From the NCBI GenBank assembly GCA_023140095.1, contig JAGLMJ010000018.1, positions 1 to 14,514 on the forward strand: a stretch of DNA of 14,514 nt. The letters are read 5' to 3'. The DNA comes from Candidatus Omnitrophota bacterium (GTDB lineage Bacteria; Omnitrophota; Koll11; Zapsychrales; Zapsychraceae). Position numbers and translations under genes: made by a program. Below the pieces are notes generated by a model that saw nothing but the letters and a program-made list of their open reading frames with translations, was not told the DNA's origin and did not search any database. Below, one piece after another: positions 1-8,280 of this stretch (positions are counted from its first letter, which is position 1; the number at the start of each line of letters is the position of its first letter).

Positions 1-112
1 ATTTTGATTAAGAACCAGTATAAATAGAATCCCACATTCCTATAAGATTTGATATTCGCGACCACGCACACATGATTGTTTATCATTCAAAGCAGATATA
101 AGATTCCCCCCC

Positions 113-2683
113 ATGGCTAAGCATAAGTTGTTTCTAATTGATGGACATGCCCTATGCTATCGGTGCTTTTTCGCTATTAAGGAACTGGCGACGAGCAAGG
201 GGCAGCCGACCAACGCGATTTTCGGATTTATCCGCGTGCTCCGCAGTATCCTGGAGAAATATCAGCCTGGTTATATGGCGGTCTGCTTTGATTCGAAGGA
301 GAAAACGCGCCGGCAGGAGAAGTTCGCGGAATATAAGATCCACCGCCCTTCGATGCCGGATGACCTCAGGAGCCAGATCCCTGTTATCAAGGACGTCATA
401 CAGGCGTTCAATGTCCCTATTTTTGAACTTGGAGGGTTCGAGGCCGACGATATTATTGCGACCATCACCACAAAATTGGCGAATAAAGACCTGGATGTTG
501 TGATCGTCAGCGATGATAAGGACATGTATCAGCTTGCCGGTAAGAATGTGAAGTTTTTCGGCAGCAAGAATCAGGCGATCCTTAATTCAGAAGAGATCAA
601 GGATAAATTGGGTTTTGACCCGGAACGTATGGTCGATTTTATCGGCCTGGCGGGCGACGCGTCGGATAATATTCCCGGTGTTAAGGGCATCGGCAAGGTG
701 AATGCCTCGCAGTTGATCAATGAGTTCGGGGCTCTCGAGAAGATCTTAAAGCATTTTGAGAAGCTCGAAAAGCCGACTGCCAAGGAAAAACTGATTATTG
801 AACAACAGGAAGAGGCACGCTTCAGCAAAGAGCTCGCCGTTTTAGATGCGGCCGTTCCGGTTGAATATGACCTAGAGCAGCTTAAGGTCCAATCTCCGGA
901 TAATGACCGTCTCTTTGAAATGTTCCGGGACCTTGAATTCCGGAAACTCGCCGAGGAATTTGATTCAAGAGAGGCGAGCAGTGATGTTGATGTTTGTTCT
1001 GTCCAAAGCGCTAAAGAGGCAAAACGCTTAGTAAAGCAGATCCAAGACGCCGGGGAGTTTGCCTTTACGATCGATGATAATGACGACGGCGGATTGTTCA
1101 GCGGCCAGGTGATCTTTATCGCGGTCGATGAAAAGGATATTTACGCGGTCAACAATGACGCGATCGAGGCGCTTAAGCCGGTCTTTGAAAATGTGAAAAT
1201 TCTGAAGGTGACCTACGATATCAAGGAAGGCCTCAAGTCGCTGTCGAAGAAAAATATTGGCATCGACGGAGAGGCCTTTGACGTAATGCTGGCCGGTTAT
1301 CTGCTAGGGGCCTCCCAGGCCTTTTTTGACCTGAATAATCTGGCCTGGAACTATCTGAAATGCGCGATTTCCGAGGAATCGAAAACCGCTCACGAAGCGC
1401 AAGTCTTAAAGCGCTTATATCCATTGCTGGCAAGCGAGCTCGAGGAGAAGTTGCTCGGGCAGTTGTTTGAGGATATCGAGATGCCTTTGGCCCAGGTTCT
1501 TTACAAGATCGAGGCGCACGGCGTCAATCTGGACCGCGCGCTGCTTAAAAAATTATCCAAGGACTGCGCGGAAAAGATTGACGAATTGACCGCGACGCTC
1601 TACACGATGGCCGGGGAGGAGTTCAATCTGAATTCCCCGAAGCAATTGAGCCATATCTTATTTGACAAATTGAAGCTGCCGGTGATCAAGAAGACAAAGA
1701 CGGGATTCTCGACGAACGAGTCGGTCTTAACGCTCCTCGCGGACGATCACGCGTTCCCGTCGGTGGTCTTGGAGTACCGGCAACTGGCAAAATTGAAATC
1801 GACGTACATCGACGCCTTGCCGAAGCTGATCAATGCGCGGACAGGGCGGCTGCACGCGCAGTTCAATCAAACCGGGACCGAGACCGGGCGCCTGAGCTCA
1901 AGCCAGCCGAACCTGCAGAATATTCCGATCCGCACGGAGCTGGGACGTCAGATACGCAAGGCGATCATCCCGTCGAGCAAAGACCTGATCATGATCGCCG
2001 CGGATTATTCGCAGATCGAGCTGCGCATTCTCGCGCATCTCTCGGGCGATGAGAATTTGATCAAGGCCTTTAGGCAGGGCGAGGATATCCATGATTTTAC
2101 GGCTTCTTTGATCTTTGAGGTCGATGAAAAGGATGTGACGCCGCAGATGCGCAATTCCGCGAAGCGCGTGAATTTCGGGATCATTTATGGCATGAGCGCG
2201 TTTGGCTTAGCGAATGACCTCAAAGTGCCGCAGTCCGAGGCGCAGGAATTTATCGACCGGTATTTTATGCGCTATCCGGAAGTTAAAAAATTTATGGATG
2301 GTGAAATAAAGAAATGTGAAAAGAAGGGATATGTGCTGACACTATTGAACCGCCGCCGGTATATTCCGGAGATCAACAGTAAGAACGGGGCCATGAAACA
2401 GTTCGCGCAGCGCCAGGCGATCAATACGCCCGTCCAGGGATCGGCTGCTGACATGATGAAGGTGGCGATGATCAATATACAGCGGGAGATCGAAAAAAAG
2501 AAACTTGTCACAAAGATGATCAGTACGGTCCATGATGAATTGGTTTTTGAAACGACCAAAGCGGATGAAGCCGCGACGGTCGATCTTGTCCGTTATCAGA
2601 TGGAGCATGCTGTTGATCTGATCGTGCCGGTTATCGTCAGTGTTAAGGCCGGAAAAAATTGGTTAGATATGAAGTTGTACTAA
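113..2683 (+). CDS. polA: DNA polymerase I (family A) with degenerate proofreading domain
   Basis: An 856-residue family A DNA polymerase for Okazaki-fragment processing and repair synthesis. Residues 1 to about 290 are a complete 5' nuclease domain: the start LFLIDGHALCYR, then GGFEADD, VSDDKDMYQL and the helix-hairpin-helix segment GDASDNIPGVKGIGK. The polymerase domain has TETGRLSSSQPNLQNIP, motif A DYSQIELR (Asp631), the O-helix R680-x3-K684-x3-F688-x2-YG, and motif C VHDE (Asp808). The intervening 3'-5' exonuclease domain lacks its acidic residues. The usual DTE is TID near residues 319-321, the Exo II Asp aligns with Gly373, and Exo III near 424-430 has no YxxxD. It is therefore probably proofreading-deficient, like the Thermus and Bacillus enzymes. 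The start fits the family N terminus, yet seven C residues, not a Shine-Dalgarno, precede the ATG. The gene stands alone, with a 73-nt gap before glgA. Confidence 0.97.
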   Translation: MAKHKLFLIDGHALCYRCFFAIKELATSKGQPTNAIFGFIRVLRSILEKYQPGYMAVCFDSKEKTRRQEKFAEYKIHRPSMPDDLRSQIPVIKDVIQAFNVPIFELGGFEADDIIATITTKLANKDLDVVIVSDDKDMYQLAGKNVKFFGSKNQAILNSEEIKDKLGFDPERMVDFIGLAGDASDNIPGVKGIGKVNASQLINEFGALEKILKHFEKLEKPTAKEKLIIEQQEEARFSKELAVLDAAVPVEYDLEQLKVQSPDNDRLFEMFRDLEFRKLAEEFDSREASSDVDVCSVQSAKEAKRLVKQIQDAGEFAFTIDDNDDGGLFSGQVIFIAVDEKDIYAVNNDAIEALKPVFENVKILKVTYDIKEGLKSLSKKNIGIDGEAFDVMLAGYLLGASQAFFDLNNLAWNYLKCAISEESKTAHEAQVLKRLYPLLASELEEKLLGQLFEDIEMPLAQVLYKIEAHGVNLDRALLKKLSKDCAEKIDELTATLYTMAGEEFNLNSPKQLSHILFDKLKLPVIKKTKTGFSTNESVLTLLADDHAFPSVVLEYRQLAKLKSTYIDALPKLINARTGRLHAQFNQTGTETGRLSSSQPNLQNIPIRTELGRQIRKAIIPSSKDLIMIAADYSQIELRILAHLSGDENLIKAFRQGEDIHDFTASLIFEVDEKDVTPQMRNSAKRVNFGIIYGMSAFGLANDLKVPQSEAQEFIDRYFMRYPEVKKFMDGEIKKCEKKGYVLTLLNRRRYIPEINSKNGAMKQFAQRQAINTPVQGSAADMMKVAMINIQREIEKKKLVTKMISTVHDELVFETTKADEAATVDLVRYQMEHAVDLIVPVIVSVKAGKNWLDMKLY

Positions 2684-2685
2684 AA

Positions 2686-2738
2686 CTTTCGCGAAATCCG
2701 ACGAAGCCAAACGCGAAAGCAATTTGGCGAAGGCGGAT
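2686..2738. repeat. Nested inverted repeats in the polA-glgA gap
   Basis: Two overlapping inverted repeats fill most of this gap. CTTTCGCG (2686-2693) is perfectly complementary to CGCGAAAG (2712-2719). ATCCG plus GCCAAA within 2696-2711 pairs with TTTGGC plus CGGAT within 2723-2738, around a 5/5 internal loop. The two folds are mutually exclusive. No T tract follows, so this is not a classical intrinsic terminator. It may be a remnant of a dispersed intergenic repeat or an mRNA processing hairpin. The arms are seen in the sequence; the role is unknown. Confidence 0.5.
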
Positions 2739-2756
2739 GGAGGAGTATAAACAGTA

Positions 2757-4166
2757 ATGAAAGTTGTTTTTTGTTCATCAGAGGTTTTTCCGTTTGCCAA
2801 GTCAGGCGGATTAGGAGATGTGTGCGGCTCGCTGCCGCTTGCGCTCTCGAAGATCGGCATTGAGGTGGCCATCGTCATGCCCGGGTACGGTTGTGTCGGC
2901 AAGAGCGGGTATCCGATGGAGCAGGTTACCGAAACCGTATCGAGGACAAAACTCGGCGACAATATTCAGGTCCATTTTATCGAGCATGAGGATTATTTTG
3001 GCCGTGACGGGCTTTATGGTTACGCTTCCGGAGATTATCCGGATAATATCGATAGGTTTGGTTTTTACTGTGATCAGGTTCTCCGGCTGTTGAAGCAAAT
3101 AGATTTTCAACCGGACGTTATTCATTGTCATGACTGGCAGACGGCCTTAATTCCCGTTTACATCAAGGAAAAATATGGCGAGGACGCGTTTTATGCCCGG
3201 ACAAAGACAATAATGACGATCCACAACCTGGCTTTTCAAGGCGTGTTTCCAAGAGTGCAATATCCAAAGCTTGATGTCGAAGGCTCATTTGCCGCGCAAA
3301 GCTTTGAGTTTTATGATCAGATCAATTTGCTTAAAGCGGGCATTATTTATAGTGATAAAGTTACGACGGTCAGCCCGCAATATGCCAAAGAGATCCAAAC
3401 AAAACAATTTGGTTGCGGGCTTGAGGGCATTCTTGGCGCGCGTTACGACGGAGTGACCGGGATCCTTAATGGGCTGGACCACGATATCTGGAACCCGCGA
3501 ACAGATGATATTATTGCGGCGCAATATTCTGCCGATGATTTTGATGATGCGAAGCTGACCAATAAAATGCAGCTGCAGAAAGAGCTTTATCTTGACGTGC
3601 GTGACGACGTCCCGCTCCTTGGTTTTGTCGGGCGCTTGTCCCATCAAAAGGGGCTCGATCTGATCATTGCGACGCTGGAAGACCTGGTTAAAATGGATGT
3701 TCAGATGGTTTTTTTAGGATTGGGCAATGGACATTATCAGGAAAAATTGAAACAAATGGCTGCTCTTTATTCGGACAATATCGCGGTATGTTTTGATTTT
3801 AACGAACCTTTGAGCCATCAGATCTATGCCGGAAGCGATCTATTCCTGATGCCGTCACAATTTGAGCCGTGCGGGTTAAGCCAGATGATCAGTTTGTATT
3901 ACGGCACGATACCGGTCGTTTTTAAAACAGGCGGCCTGGCCGATACGGTTAAACCGTTTGGCCCTTTAAACAAAGACGGCAATGGCTTTGTTTTTACGGA
4001 TCATTCAAATGCGGCATACTTGAAGGTCATACAGAAGGCGATCAAGGTTTTCCGGAATGAAAAGGAATTCCATCGTTTACGGAGCAATGCGTTCCGTTGC
4101 GACTTTTCCTGGGAGAAGTCAGCGTGCGTTTATCAGGAAATCTATCATAATGTCGAGAAACAATAA
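2757..4166 (+). CDS. glgA: Glycogen/starch synthase (ADP-glucose type, GT5)
   Basis: A 469-residue glycosyltransferase family 5 enzyme that transfers glucose from ADP-glucose to the non-reducing end of an alpha-1,4-glucan, in cytoplasmic glycogen synthesis. The N-terminal Rossmann fold opens with the KSGGLGDV motif; Lys15 corresponds to the ADP-glucose-contacting lysine. HDWQTALIPVY follows near residue 125. The C-terminal domain has GRLSHQKGLD and EPCGLSQMISLYYG, with Glu370 as the expected catalytic glutamate, then the glycine-rich KTGGLADTV. The length is normal for bacterial GlgA (about 470-490). GGAGGAG at 2739-2745 lies 11 nt before the ATG. The last 17 nt overlap coaE, so the two are probably translationally coupled. 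No other glycogen gene is in the window. Confidence 0.96.
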   Translation: MKVVFCSSEVFPFAKSGGLGDVCGSLPLALSKIGIEVAIVMPGYGCVGKSGYPMEQVTETVSRTKLGDNIQVHFIEHEDYFGRDGLYGYASGDYPDNIDRFGFYCDQVLRLLKQIDFQPDVIHCHDWQTALIPVYIKEKYGEDAFYARTKTIMTIHNLAFQGVFPRVQYPKLDVEGSFAAQSFEFYDQINLLKAGIIYSDKVTTVSPQYAKEIQTKQFGCGLEGILGARYDGVTGILNGLDHDIWNPRTDDIIAAQYSADDFDDAKLTNKMQLQKELYLDVRDDVPLLGFVGRLSHQKGLDLIIATLEDLVKMDVQMVFLGLGNGHYQEKLKQMAALYSDNIAVCFDFNEPLSHQIYAGSDLFLMPSQFEPCGLSQMISLYYGTIPVVFKTGGLADTVKPFGPLNKDGNGFVFTDHSNAAYLKVIQKAIKVFRNEKEFHRLRSNAFRCDFSWEKSACVYQEIYHNVEKQ

Positions 4167-4755
4167 GTTGATCGTGATCGGATTGACGGGAAGTTTGGGG
4201 ACCGGCAAATCAACGGTCGCCAAGATGTTCGCTGAACTTGGCGCGAAGGTCGTCGACGCTGACGTGATCGCCCGTCGCTTGATGCGCCCCGGCGCGATTT
4301 GCTTTCGGCGGATCGTTAAGACGTTCGGCAAGGATATTTTAACGGCAGGGAAGATCGACCGGAAAAAAATGGCGGAGCAGGTATTCCGGAATCCAAGGCA
4401 GTTGCGTAAACTTGAGCGAATAGTTCATCCGGAAGTCCGCCGCGCTCTTTTAGCGAAGGTTAAACAATACAAGAAACGTAAACAAAGAACGGTCGTTGTT
4501 TTAGATGTGCCGCTCTTGTTTGAAGCGAAACTCGACCAGGATGTGGATAGGACGGTTGTTGTCAAAGCAAGTAAGGCCAACCAAATAACGCGGGCAAAAA
4601 AATTAATGAACATAACGAATGCAGCGGCGCAGCGGCGCATCAAAGCACAAATGCCTCTGCGGCAAAAAATCCGTTTAGCGGATTTGATCATAGATAACGA
4701 TGGAACATTAAAACAAACTAAACTTAAGGTGAAACAGATATGGGAAAAACTATGA
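4150..4755 (+). CDS. coaE: Dephospho-CoA kinase
   Basis: A 201-residue P-loop kinase for the last step of coenzyme A synthesis, ATP-dependent 3'-phosphorylation of dephospho-CoA. The N terminus has a Walker A loop, GSLGTGKST, followed by [13 protein letters not shown], the dephospho-CoA-binding region typical of CoaE. HPEVRR and [10 protein letters not shown] are further family signatures. The length matches the usual 195-210 residues. The ATG at 4150 is chosen because it puts the P-loop at the normal distance from the N terminus. An in-frame ATG at 4057 would add 31 residues buried in glgA with no family counterpart. The start overlaps the glgA stop by 17 nt, with a modest AGGA 11 nt upstream. 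The protein is notably lysine- and arginine-rich in its second half. Confidence 0.94.
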   Translation: MSRNNKLIVIGLTGSLGTGKSTVAKMFAELGAKVVDADVIARRLMRPGAICFRRIVKTFGKDILTAGKIDRKKMAEQVFRNPRQLRKLERIVHPEVRRALLAKVKQYKKRKQRTVVVLDVPLLFEAKLDQDVDRTVVVKASKANQITRAKKLMNITNAAAQRRIKAQMPLRQKIRLADLIIDNDGTLKQTKLKVKQIWEKL

Positions 4756-4775
4756 TAAAAGAAAGTAAAATAACC

Positions 4776-4783
4776 GGAGGGGG
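4776..4783 (+). promoter_or_regulatory. Strong Shine-Dalgarno that sets the rho start
   Basis: The string GGAGGGGG ends 7 nt before the ATG at 4791 and is the best ribosome-binding site in the window. Competing in-frame ATGs at 4740 and 4752 have only weak purine stretches ahead of them and would translate through this site. It therefore favours 4791 as the rho start. Confidence 0.75.
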
Positions 4784-4790
4784 CAAGGCA

Positions 4791-6113
4791 ATGGAAAAGA
4801 CAGCGCAAATCAAAGAGAAGGCCGCTGTGAAAAAGGATGTGAAACCCAGCAAAGAAGATTATATGGATATCACTAAGCTCAAGGACAGCAAGATGTCCGA
4901 GCTGTCGAAATTTGCCAAAGGAATGGGGGTTAATGGCATTAGCGGTATCCGAAAGCAGGATCTGATCTTCAAGATCCTTGAGGCTCAGGCCGAAAAGCAG
5001 GGCTTAATGTTCGGTGAGGGGACCCTGGAGATCCTGTCAGAAGGATTTGGCTTTTTGCGAAGCGTGAATTATAATTATTTACCGTGCCCGGATGATATTT
5101 ATGTCTCGCCATCGCAGATCCGCCGTTTTGATCTTAAGACCGGCGACAGTGTTGGCGGGCATATCCGTCCCCCGAAAGAAGGCGAGAAGTATTTTGCCTT
5201 ACTGAAAGTAGAGGCGGTGAATTTTGAGAATCCGGAAAACTGCAAAGAAAAGATCTTCTTTGATAATTTAACGCCGCTTTATCCTAAAGACCGGATCGTT
5301 TTAGAGAGCGGGCCGAAAGAGATTTCCATGAGGATCATGGATCTGCTTACCCCCTTAGGAAAAGGGCAAAGGGCGTTGATCGTCGCGCCGCCGTATAGCG
5401 GCAAAACGGTGCTTCTGCAAAAGATCGCGAATTCGATCATGCAGAACCAACCGGATGTTATCCTGATGGTCCTTTTGATCGACGAACGGCCCGAAGAAGT
5501 CACGGACATGCAGCGAAGCGTCAAGGGAGAGGTCATCTCCTCGACCTTTGATGAGCCGGCCGAGCGCCACGTCCAGATCGCGGAAATGGTTCTTGAGAAG
5601 GCCAAGCGGCTCGTCGAACATAAGCGCGACGTAGTGATCCTTTTGGACAGCATTACGCGCCTGGCACGGGCGTATAACACGGTTGTTCCGCACAGCGGGA
5701 AGATCCTTTCCGGCGGTGTGGACTCAAACGCATTGCATAAACCGAAGCGTTTCTTCGGCGCGGCGCGTGCTGTCGAAGAGGGCGGAAGTTTGACCGTTAT
5801 TGCGACCTCGCTGATCGATACGGGAAGCCGTATGGATGAGGTTATTTTTGAGGAATTCAAGGGAACGGGCAATATGGAATTGCAGCTGGACCGCAACCTG
5901 TTCCAGAGAAGGGTCTATCCGGCGATCGATATCAAGCGCTCGAACACGCGCCATGAAGAGAAATTGATCCCGGAAAACGACCTGCAGCGCATTTGGCTCT
6001 TGAGAAAAGCGGTGCATGATCTGAATTCCGCCGAAGCGATGGAATTGCTGATCGATAAAGTCGGTAAATATAAATCAAATGCTGAGTTTTTAGATAATCT
6101 CAGCCAAATGTAA
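4791..6113 (+). CDS. rho: Transcription termination factor Rho
   Basis: A 440-residue hexameric RNA-dependent ATPase/helicase that terminates transcription. A basic N-terminal leader is followed by the Rho N domain ([14 protein letters not shown], near residues 35-50). The RNA-binding cold-shock-like domain has [15 protein letters not shown] and [19 protein letters not shown]. In the ATPase core the Walker A loop is APPYSGKT (199-206, Lys205), where many Rho proteins have APPKAGKT, so Tyr replaces the first lysine. [27 protein letters not shown] (Walker B), the Q-loop region [20 protein letters not shown] and the R-loop segment [10 protein letters not shown] are all present. The length is typical for a Rho without an N-terminal insertion. 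It starts 35 nt after the coaE stop. The alternative starts at 4740 and 4752 would overlap coaE. Confidence 0.97.
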   Translation: MEKTAQIKEKAAVKKDVKPSKEDYMDITKLKDSKMSELSKFAKGMGVNGISGIRKQDLIFKILEAQAEKQGLMFGEGTLEILSEGFGFLRSVNYNYLPCPDDIYVSPSQIRRFDLKTGDSVGGHIRPPKEGEKYFALLKVEAVNFENPENCKEKIFFDNLTPLYPKDRIVLESGPKEISMRIMDLLTPLGKGQRALIVAPPYSGKTVLLQKIANSIMQNQPDVILMVLLIDERPEEVTDMQRSVKGEVISSTFDEPAERHVQIAEMVLEKAKRLVEHKRDVVILLDSITRLARAYNTVVPHSGKILSGGVDSNALHKPKRFFGAARAVEEGGSLTVIATSLIDTGSRMDEVIFEEFKGTGNMELQLDRNLFQRRVYPAIDIKRSNTRHEEKLIPENDLQRIWLLRKAVHDLNSAEAMELLIDKVGKYKSNAEFLDNLSQM

Positions 6114-6120
6114 AATGTAA

Positions 6121-6155
6121 GAGGCCGCCAAAAATAGTAATCTTTGGCGAGCCTC
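6121..6155 (+). other. Stable hairpin after rho
   Basis: GAGGC-CGCCAAA (6121-6132) pairs with TTTGGCG-A-GCCTC (6143-6155): 12 base pairs with one bulged A and a 10-nt loop. It starts 8 nt after the rho stop codon. No U-run follows, so an intrinsic terminator is unlikely. It may protect the rho 3' end or form the first arm of an L31 leader. The fold is seen in the sequence; the function is inferred. Confidence 0.5.
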
Positions 6156-6195
6156 GTCATTTCCTTCTAGTGGAAATGCAGAAAAATGACGGGAG
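6155..6195 (+). promoter_or_regulatory. Candidate rpmE (L31) leader with alternative hairpins near the ribosome-binding site
   Basis: CATTTCC (6158-6164) pairs perfectly with GGAAATG (6172-6178). Alternatively CGTCAT (6155-6160) pairs with ATGACG (6186-6191), a stem ending at the Shine-Dalgarno GGAG (6192-6195), which lies 9 nt before the rpmE ATG. The two pairings share bases and exclude each other, as expected of a translational control element. Autoregulatory L31 leaders are known in several phyla with differing structures; a match to any of them is not established. Confidence 0.35.
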
Positions 6196-6204
6196 TTAAC
6201 GGCG

Positions 6205-6408
6205 ATGAAACCGAAGATTCACCCAGAGTATGAAGAAACGACGATCACTTGCGCCTGCGGGGAAGTGATCCATACACGCTCGACGCAAAAGAATATCCGC
6301 GTCGAGATCTGCTCCAAATGTCATCCATTCTTCACGGGCGACAAAAAATTCGTCGATATGGCAGGACGTATCGAACGCTTCAAGAAACGTTACAAAAAGA
6401 ATAAGTAA
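6205..6408 (+). CDS. rpmE: 50S ribosomal protein L31 (zinc-ribbon, C+ type)
   Basis: A 67-residue ribosomal protein of the large subunit and intersubunit bridge. It starts [19 protein letters not shown] and has four cysteines as two CxC/CxxC-type pairs (Cys16, Cys18, Cys36, Cys39), the zinc-binding pattern of the C+ paralogue. The segment [24 protein letters not shown] is diagnostic. The tail is lysine-rich. Length is normal (65-75). GGAG lies 9 nt before the ATG. It stands between rho and prfA, a conserved arrangement in many bacteria, with only 2 nt before prfA. A zinc-free C- paralogue, if the genome has one, is not in this window. Confidence 0.96.
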   Translation: MKPKIHPEYEETTITCACGEVIHTRSTQKNIRVEICSKCHPFFTGDKKFVDMAGRIERFKKRYKKNK

Positions 6409-6410
6409 CT

Positions 6411-7475
6411 ATGACATTGGAGAAGTACGAAAAAATAGAACAGCGGTATGCTGAATTAGAACAGCTTCTTGCTGATCCGGAGGTGATCACCGACCAAGGC
6501 CAGTGCCAGAAACTGGCCAAAGAATATTCCGGGATCACGCCGGTCGTGACGACGTTCCGGTCCTACAAGGCAATTGTCGGGCAGATCGAGGAGACCGAAG
6601 AACTTCTTTCCGAGAAGCACGATGAGGAATTTGAGGCGCTCGCAAAAGTCGAGCTCGAAGACCTGACGGAAAAGAAACAGGAGCTTTTAGACCGTCTCAA
6701 TGATCTGACCAATCCGAAGAAGCATGAAAAAGACCGCGACCTGATCATTGAGGTCCGGGCCGGCACCGGCGGGCAGGAGGCGAGTTTGTTCGCGGCCGAC
6801 CTGTACCGGATGTACACAAAATTCGCCGACCAAAAGGGATGGACGGTCGAGGCGATCAGCAGTACGCAATCGGAGACCGGAGGGTTTAAGGAGGTTATTT
6901 TCAGCATCAGCGGCAAAGGCGCGGAGAAGCATCTGAAATGGGAGAGCGGCGCGCATCGTGTCCAGCGCGTTCCCGAAACAGAGGCGTCCGGACGCATCCA
7001 TACTTCTGCCGCGACCGTCGCTGTCTTATTTGAACCCGAAGAGGTCGATATCAATATTGATCCCAAGGACCTGAAAATTGATATCTTCCGTTCCTCCGGC
7101 CCGGGAGGGCAAAGTGTTAACACGACGGATTCGGCCGTTCGCATTACCCACTTACCGACGGGCCTTGTCGTCATCTGCCAGGATGAGCGCTCCCAATTGA
7201 AGAACAAGCACAAAGCGATGCGCGTGCTAAGGGCGCGTTTGATGGATAAGATCCAGAGCGATCGTTCCGATAAGGAGTCTCAGGACCGAAAACTCAAAGT
7301 GGGATCGGGCGATCGCAGTGAGAAGATCCGCACCTACAATTACCCGGACCGGCGCGTGACGGACCATCGTATCGGGTTTACGACGCACCGGTTGCCGTCC
7401 ATTATGGATGGAAATTTGGATGAAATCGCTGAAGCCCTGAATAAAGCGGATGCTGAGGAGCGAATGAATGACTGA
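6411..7475 (+). CDS. prfA: Peptide chain release factor 1
   Basis: A 354-residue class I release factor that recognises UAA and UAG and triggers peptidyl-tRNA hydrolysis on the ribosome. The stop-codon-reading tripeptide in the RF1 position is PET (188-190), a PxT form, which separates it from RF2 (SPF). The catalytic GGQ is at 232-234 within SSGPGGQSVNTTDSAVRITH; its glutamine is the substrate of PrmC, encoded next. The N-terminal third is a charged helical domain, and the length is normal (about 355-360). No clear Shine-Dalgarno precedes the ATG, which lies 2 nt after the rpmE stop, so translation may depend on reinitiation. There is no frameshift or in-frame stop. The gene overlaps prmC by 8 nt. 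Confidence 0.97.
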   Translation: MTLEKYEKIEQRYAELEQLLADPEVITDQGQCQKLAKEYSGITPVVTTFRSYKAIVGQIEETEELLSEKHDEEFEALAKVELEDLTEKKQELLDRLNDLTNPKKHEKDRDLIIEVRAGTGGQEASLFAADLYRMYTKFADQKGWTVEAISSTQSETGGFKEVIFSISGKGAEKHLKWESGAHRVQRVPETEASGRIHTSAATVAVLFEPEEVDINIDPKDLKIDIFRSSGPGGQSVNTTDSAVRITHLPTGLVVICQDERSQLKNKHKAMRVLRARLMDKIQSDRSDKESQDRKLKVGSGDRSEKIRTYNYPDRRVTDHRIGFTTHRLPSIMDGNLDEIAEALNKADAEERMND

Positions 7476-8280
7476 AAATGAATGGATGCTTACTTCTGTT
7501 CTGGATTGCCGGCGCGTGGATCTTACCGTCAACAAAGACGAATTAACTCCGGCGCAGAGATCCCGGTATGATTGGATGCAGGCCCGACGGATAGAAGGAG
7601 AGCCCTTGCAATATGTCCTGGGCCAATGCGATTTTATGGGCATTGCGCTTTCCGTCGACCGGCGGGCGCTTATTCCGCGTCCCGAAACGGAGATCTTAGT
7701 TGATCTGACTATTGAGAAGATCCGGTCCGGGCCTAAGAAGATGCGTAACGTGTTGGACATTGGCACCGGGTCCGGCAATATTACGGTCGCGCTTTTAAGA
7801 TATTTTTCAAACATGAACGTAACAGCTTTGGATATCAGCGACGATGCCTTAGCTTTGGCGATAAAGAATGCGCGAGCAAATAATGTTGAGGAGAGAATAC
7901 GGTTTCTCAACAATGACATGGTGTTTTACATGAGGGAGGCGGCGCGTCTGGGGGAGAGGTTCGATGTGATCATTTCCAACCCGCCCTATATTCTGACGGG
8001 GCAAATGGCGCAATTACCTGTCGATGTTCAGCGCGAGCCGCGCGTGGCCTTAGATGGCGGCAATGACGGCCTGCGGTTTTACCGGTCGATCATTGAACAC
8101 GGCTGGCAGCTTCTTTCGGCGGACGGCTTTCTGGTCATGGAGATCGGCGACGGCCAGCGAGGGGGTATCGAAGAGATCTTTGCCCAATATCCGCAATACG
8201 GGGAGATCAAATTTTATAAAGATTATGTGGGAACGGACCGGATCGTTCTTGCCCGGCCGGGGAGATCATGGAAAAATTAA
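7468..8280 (+). CDS. prmC: Release factor glutamine methyltransferase (N5-glutamine)
   Basis: A 270-residue SAM-dependent methyltransferase that methylates the glutamine of the GGQ motif in release factors, increasing termination efficiency. An N-terminal helical domain (with QYVLGQCDFMG and LIPRPETEILVD) precedes the class I fold. The SAM loop is VLDIGTGSGNITVAL, the acidic strand is TALDISDDAL, and the catalytic NPPY signature is in IISNPPYI. The family's ITG(R) segment before NPPYI is shortened. GAGGAG at 7455-7460 is 7 nt before the start, inside prfA. The 8-nt overlap with prfA and 13-nt overlap with murA indicate translational coupling. The pairing with its own substrate gene is common and supports the assignment. 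Confidence 0.95.
   Translation: MTENEWMLTSVLDCRRVDLTVNKDELTPAQRSRYDWMQARRIEGEPLQYVLGQCDFMGIALSVDRRALIPRPETEILVDLTIEKIRSGPKKMRNVLDIGTGSGNITVALLRYFSNMNVTALDISDDALALAIKNARANNVEERIRFLNNDMVFYMREAARLGERFDVIISNPPYILTGQMAQLPVDVQREPRVALDGGNDGLRFYRSIIEHGWQLLSADGFLVMEIGDGQRGGIEEIFAQYPQYGEIKFYKDYVGTDRIVLARPGRSWKN

Noticed and set aside
4057..4149. Earlier coaE start at 4057
   Set aside because: It would place the P-loop about 31 residues too far in and overlap glgA extensively.
4740..4790. Earlier rho starts at 4740 and 4752
   Set aside because: Both have weak upstream signals and would translate through the GGAGGGGG site that serves the ATG at 4791. The ATGA overlap at 4752 remains a minor possibility.
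5279..5896. Long antisense open frame opposite rho
   Set aside because: It mirrors a strongly conserved gene, and its translation is serine- and arginine-rich with no recognisable motif. It is typical of an antisense shadow.
6121..6155. Intrinsic terminator after rho
   Set aside because: The hairpin is stable, but it is followed by GTCATTTCC with no U-run, so intrinsic termination is unlikely.
6563..7213. Antisense open frame opposite prfA
   Set aside because: Same reason: low-complexity serine-rich translation opposite conserved RF1, with no start signals.
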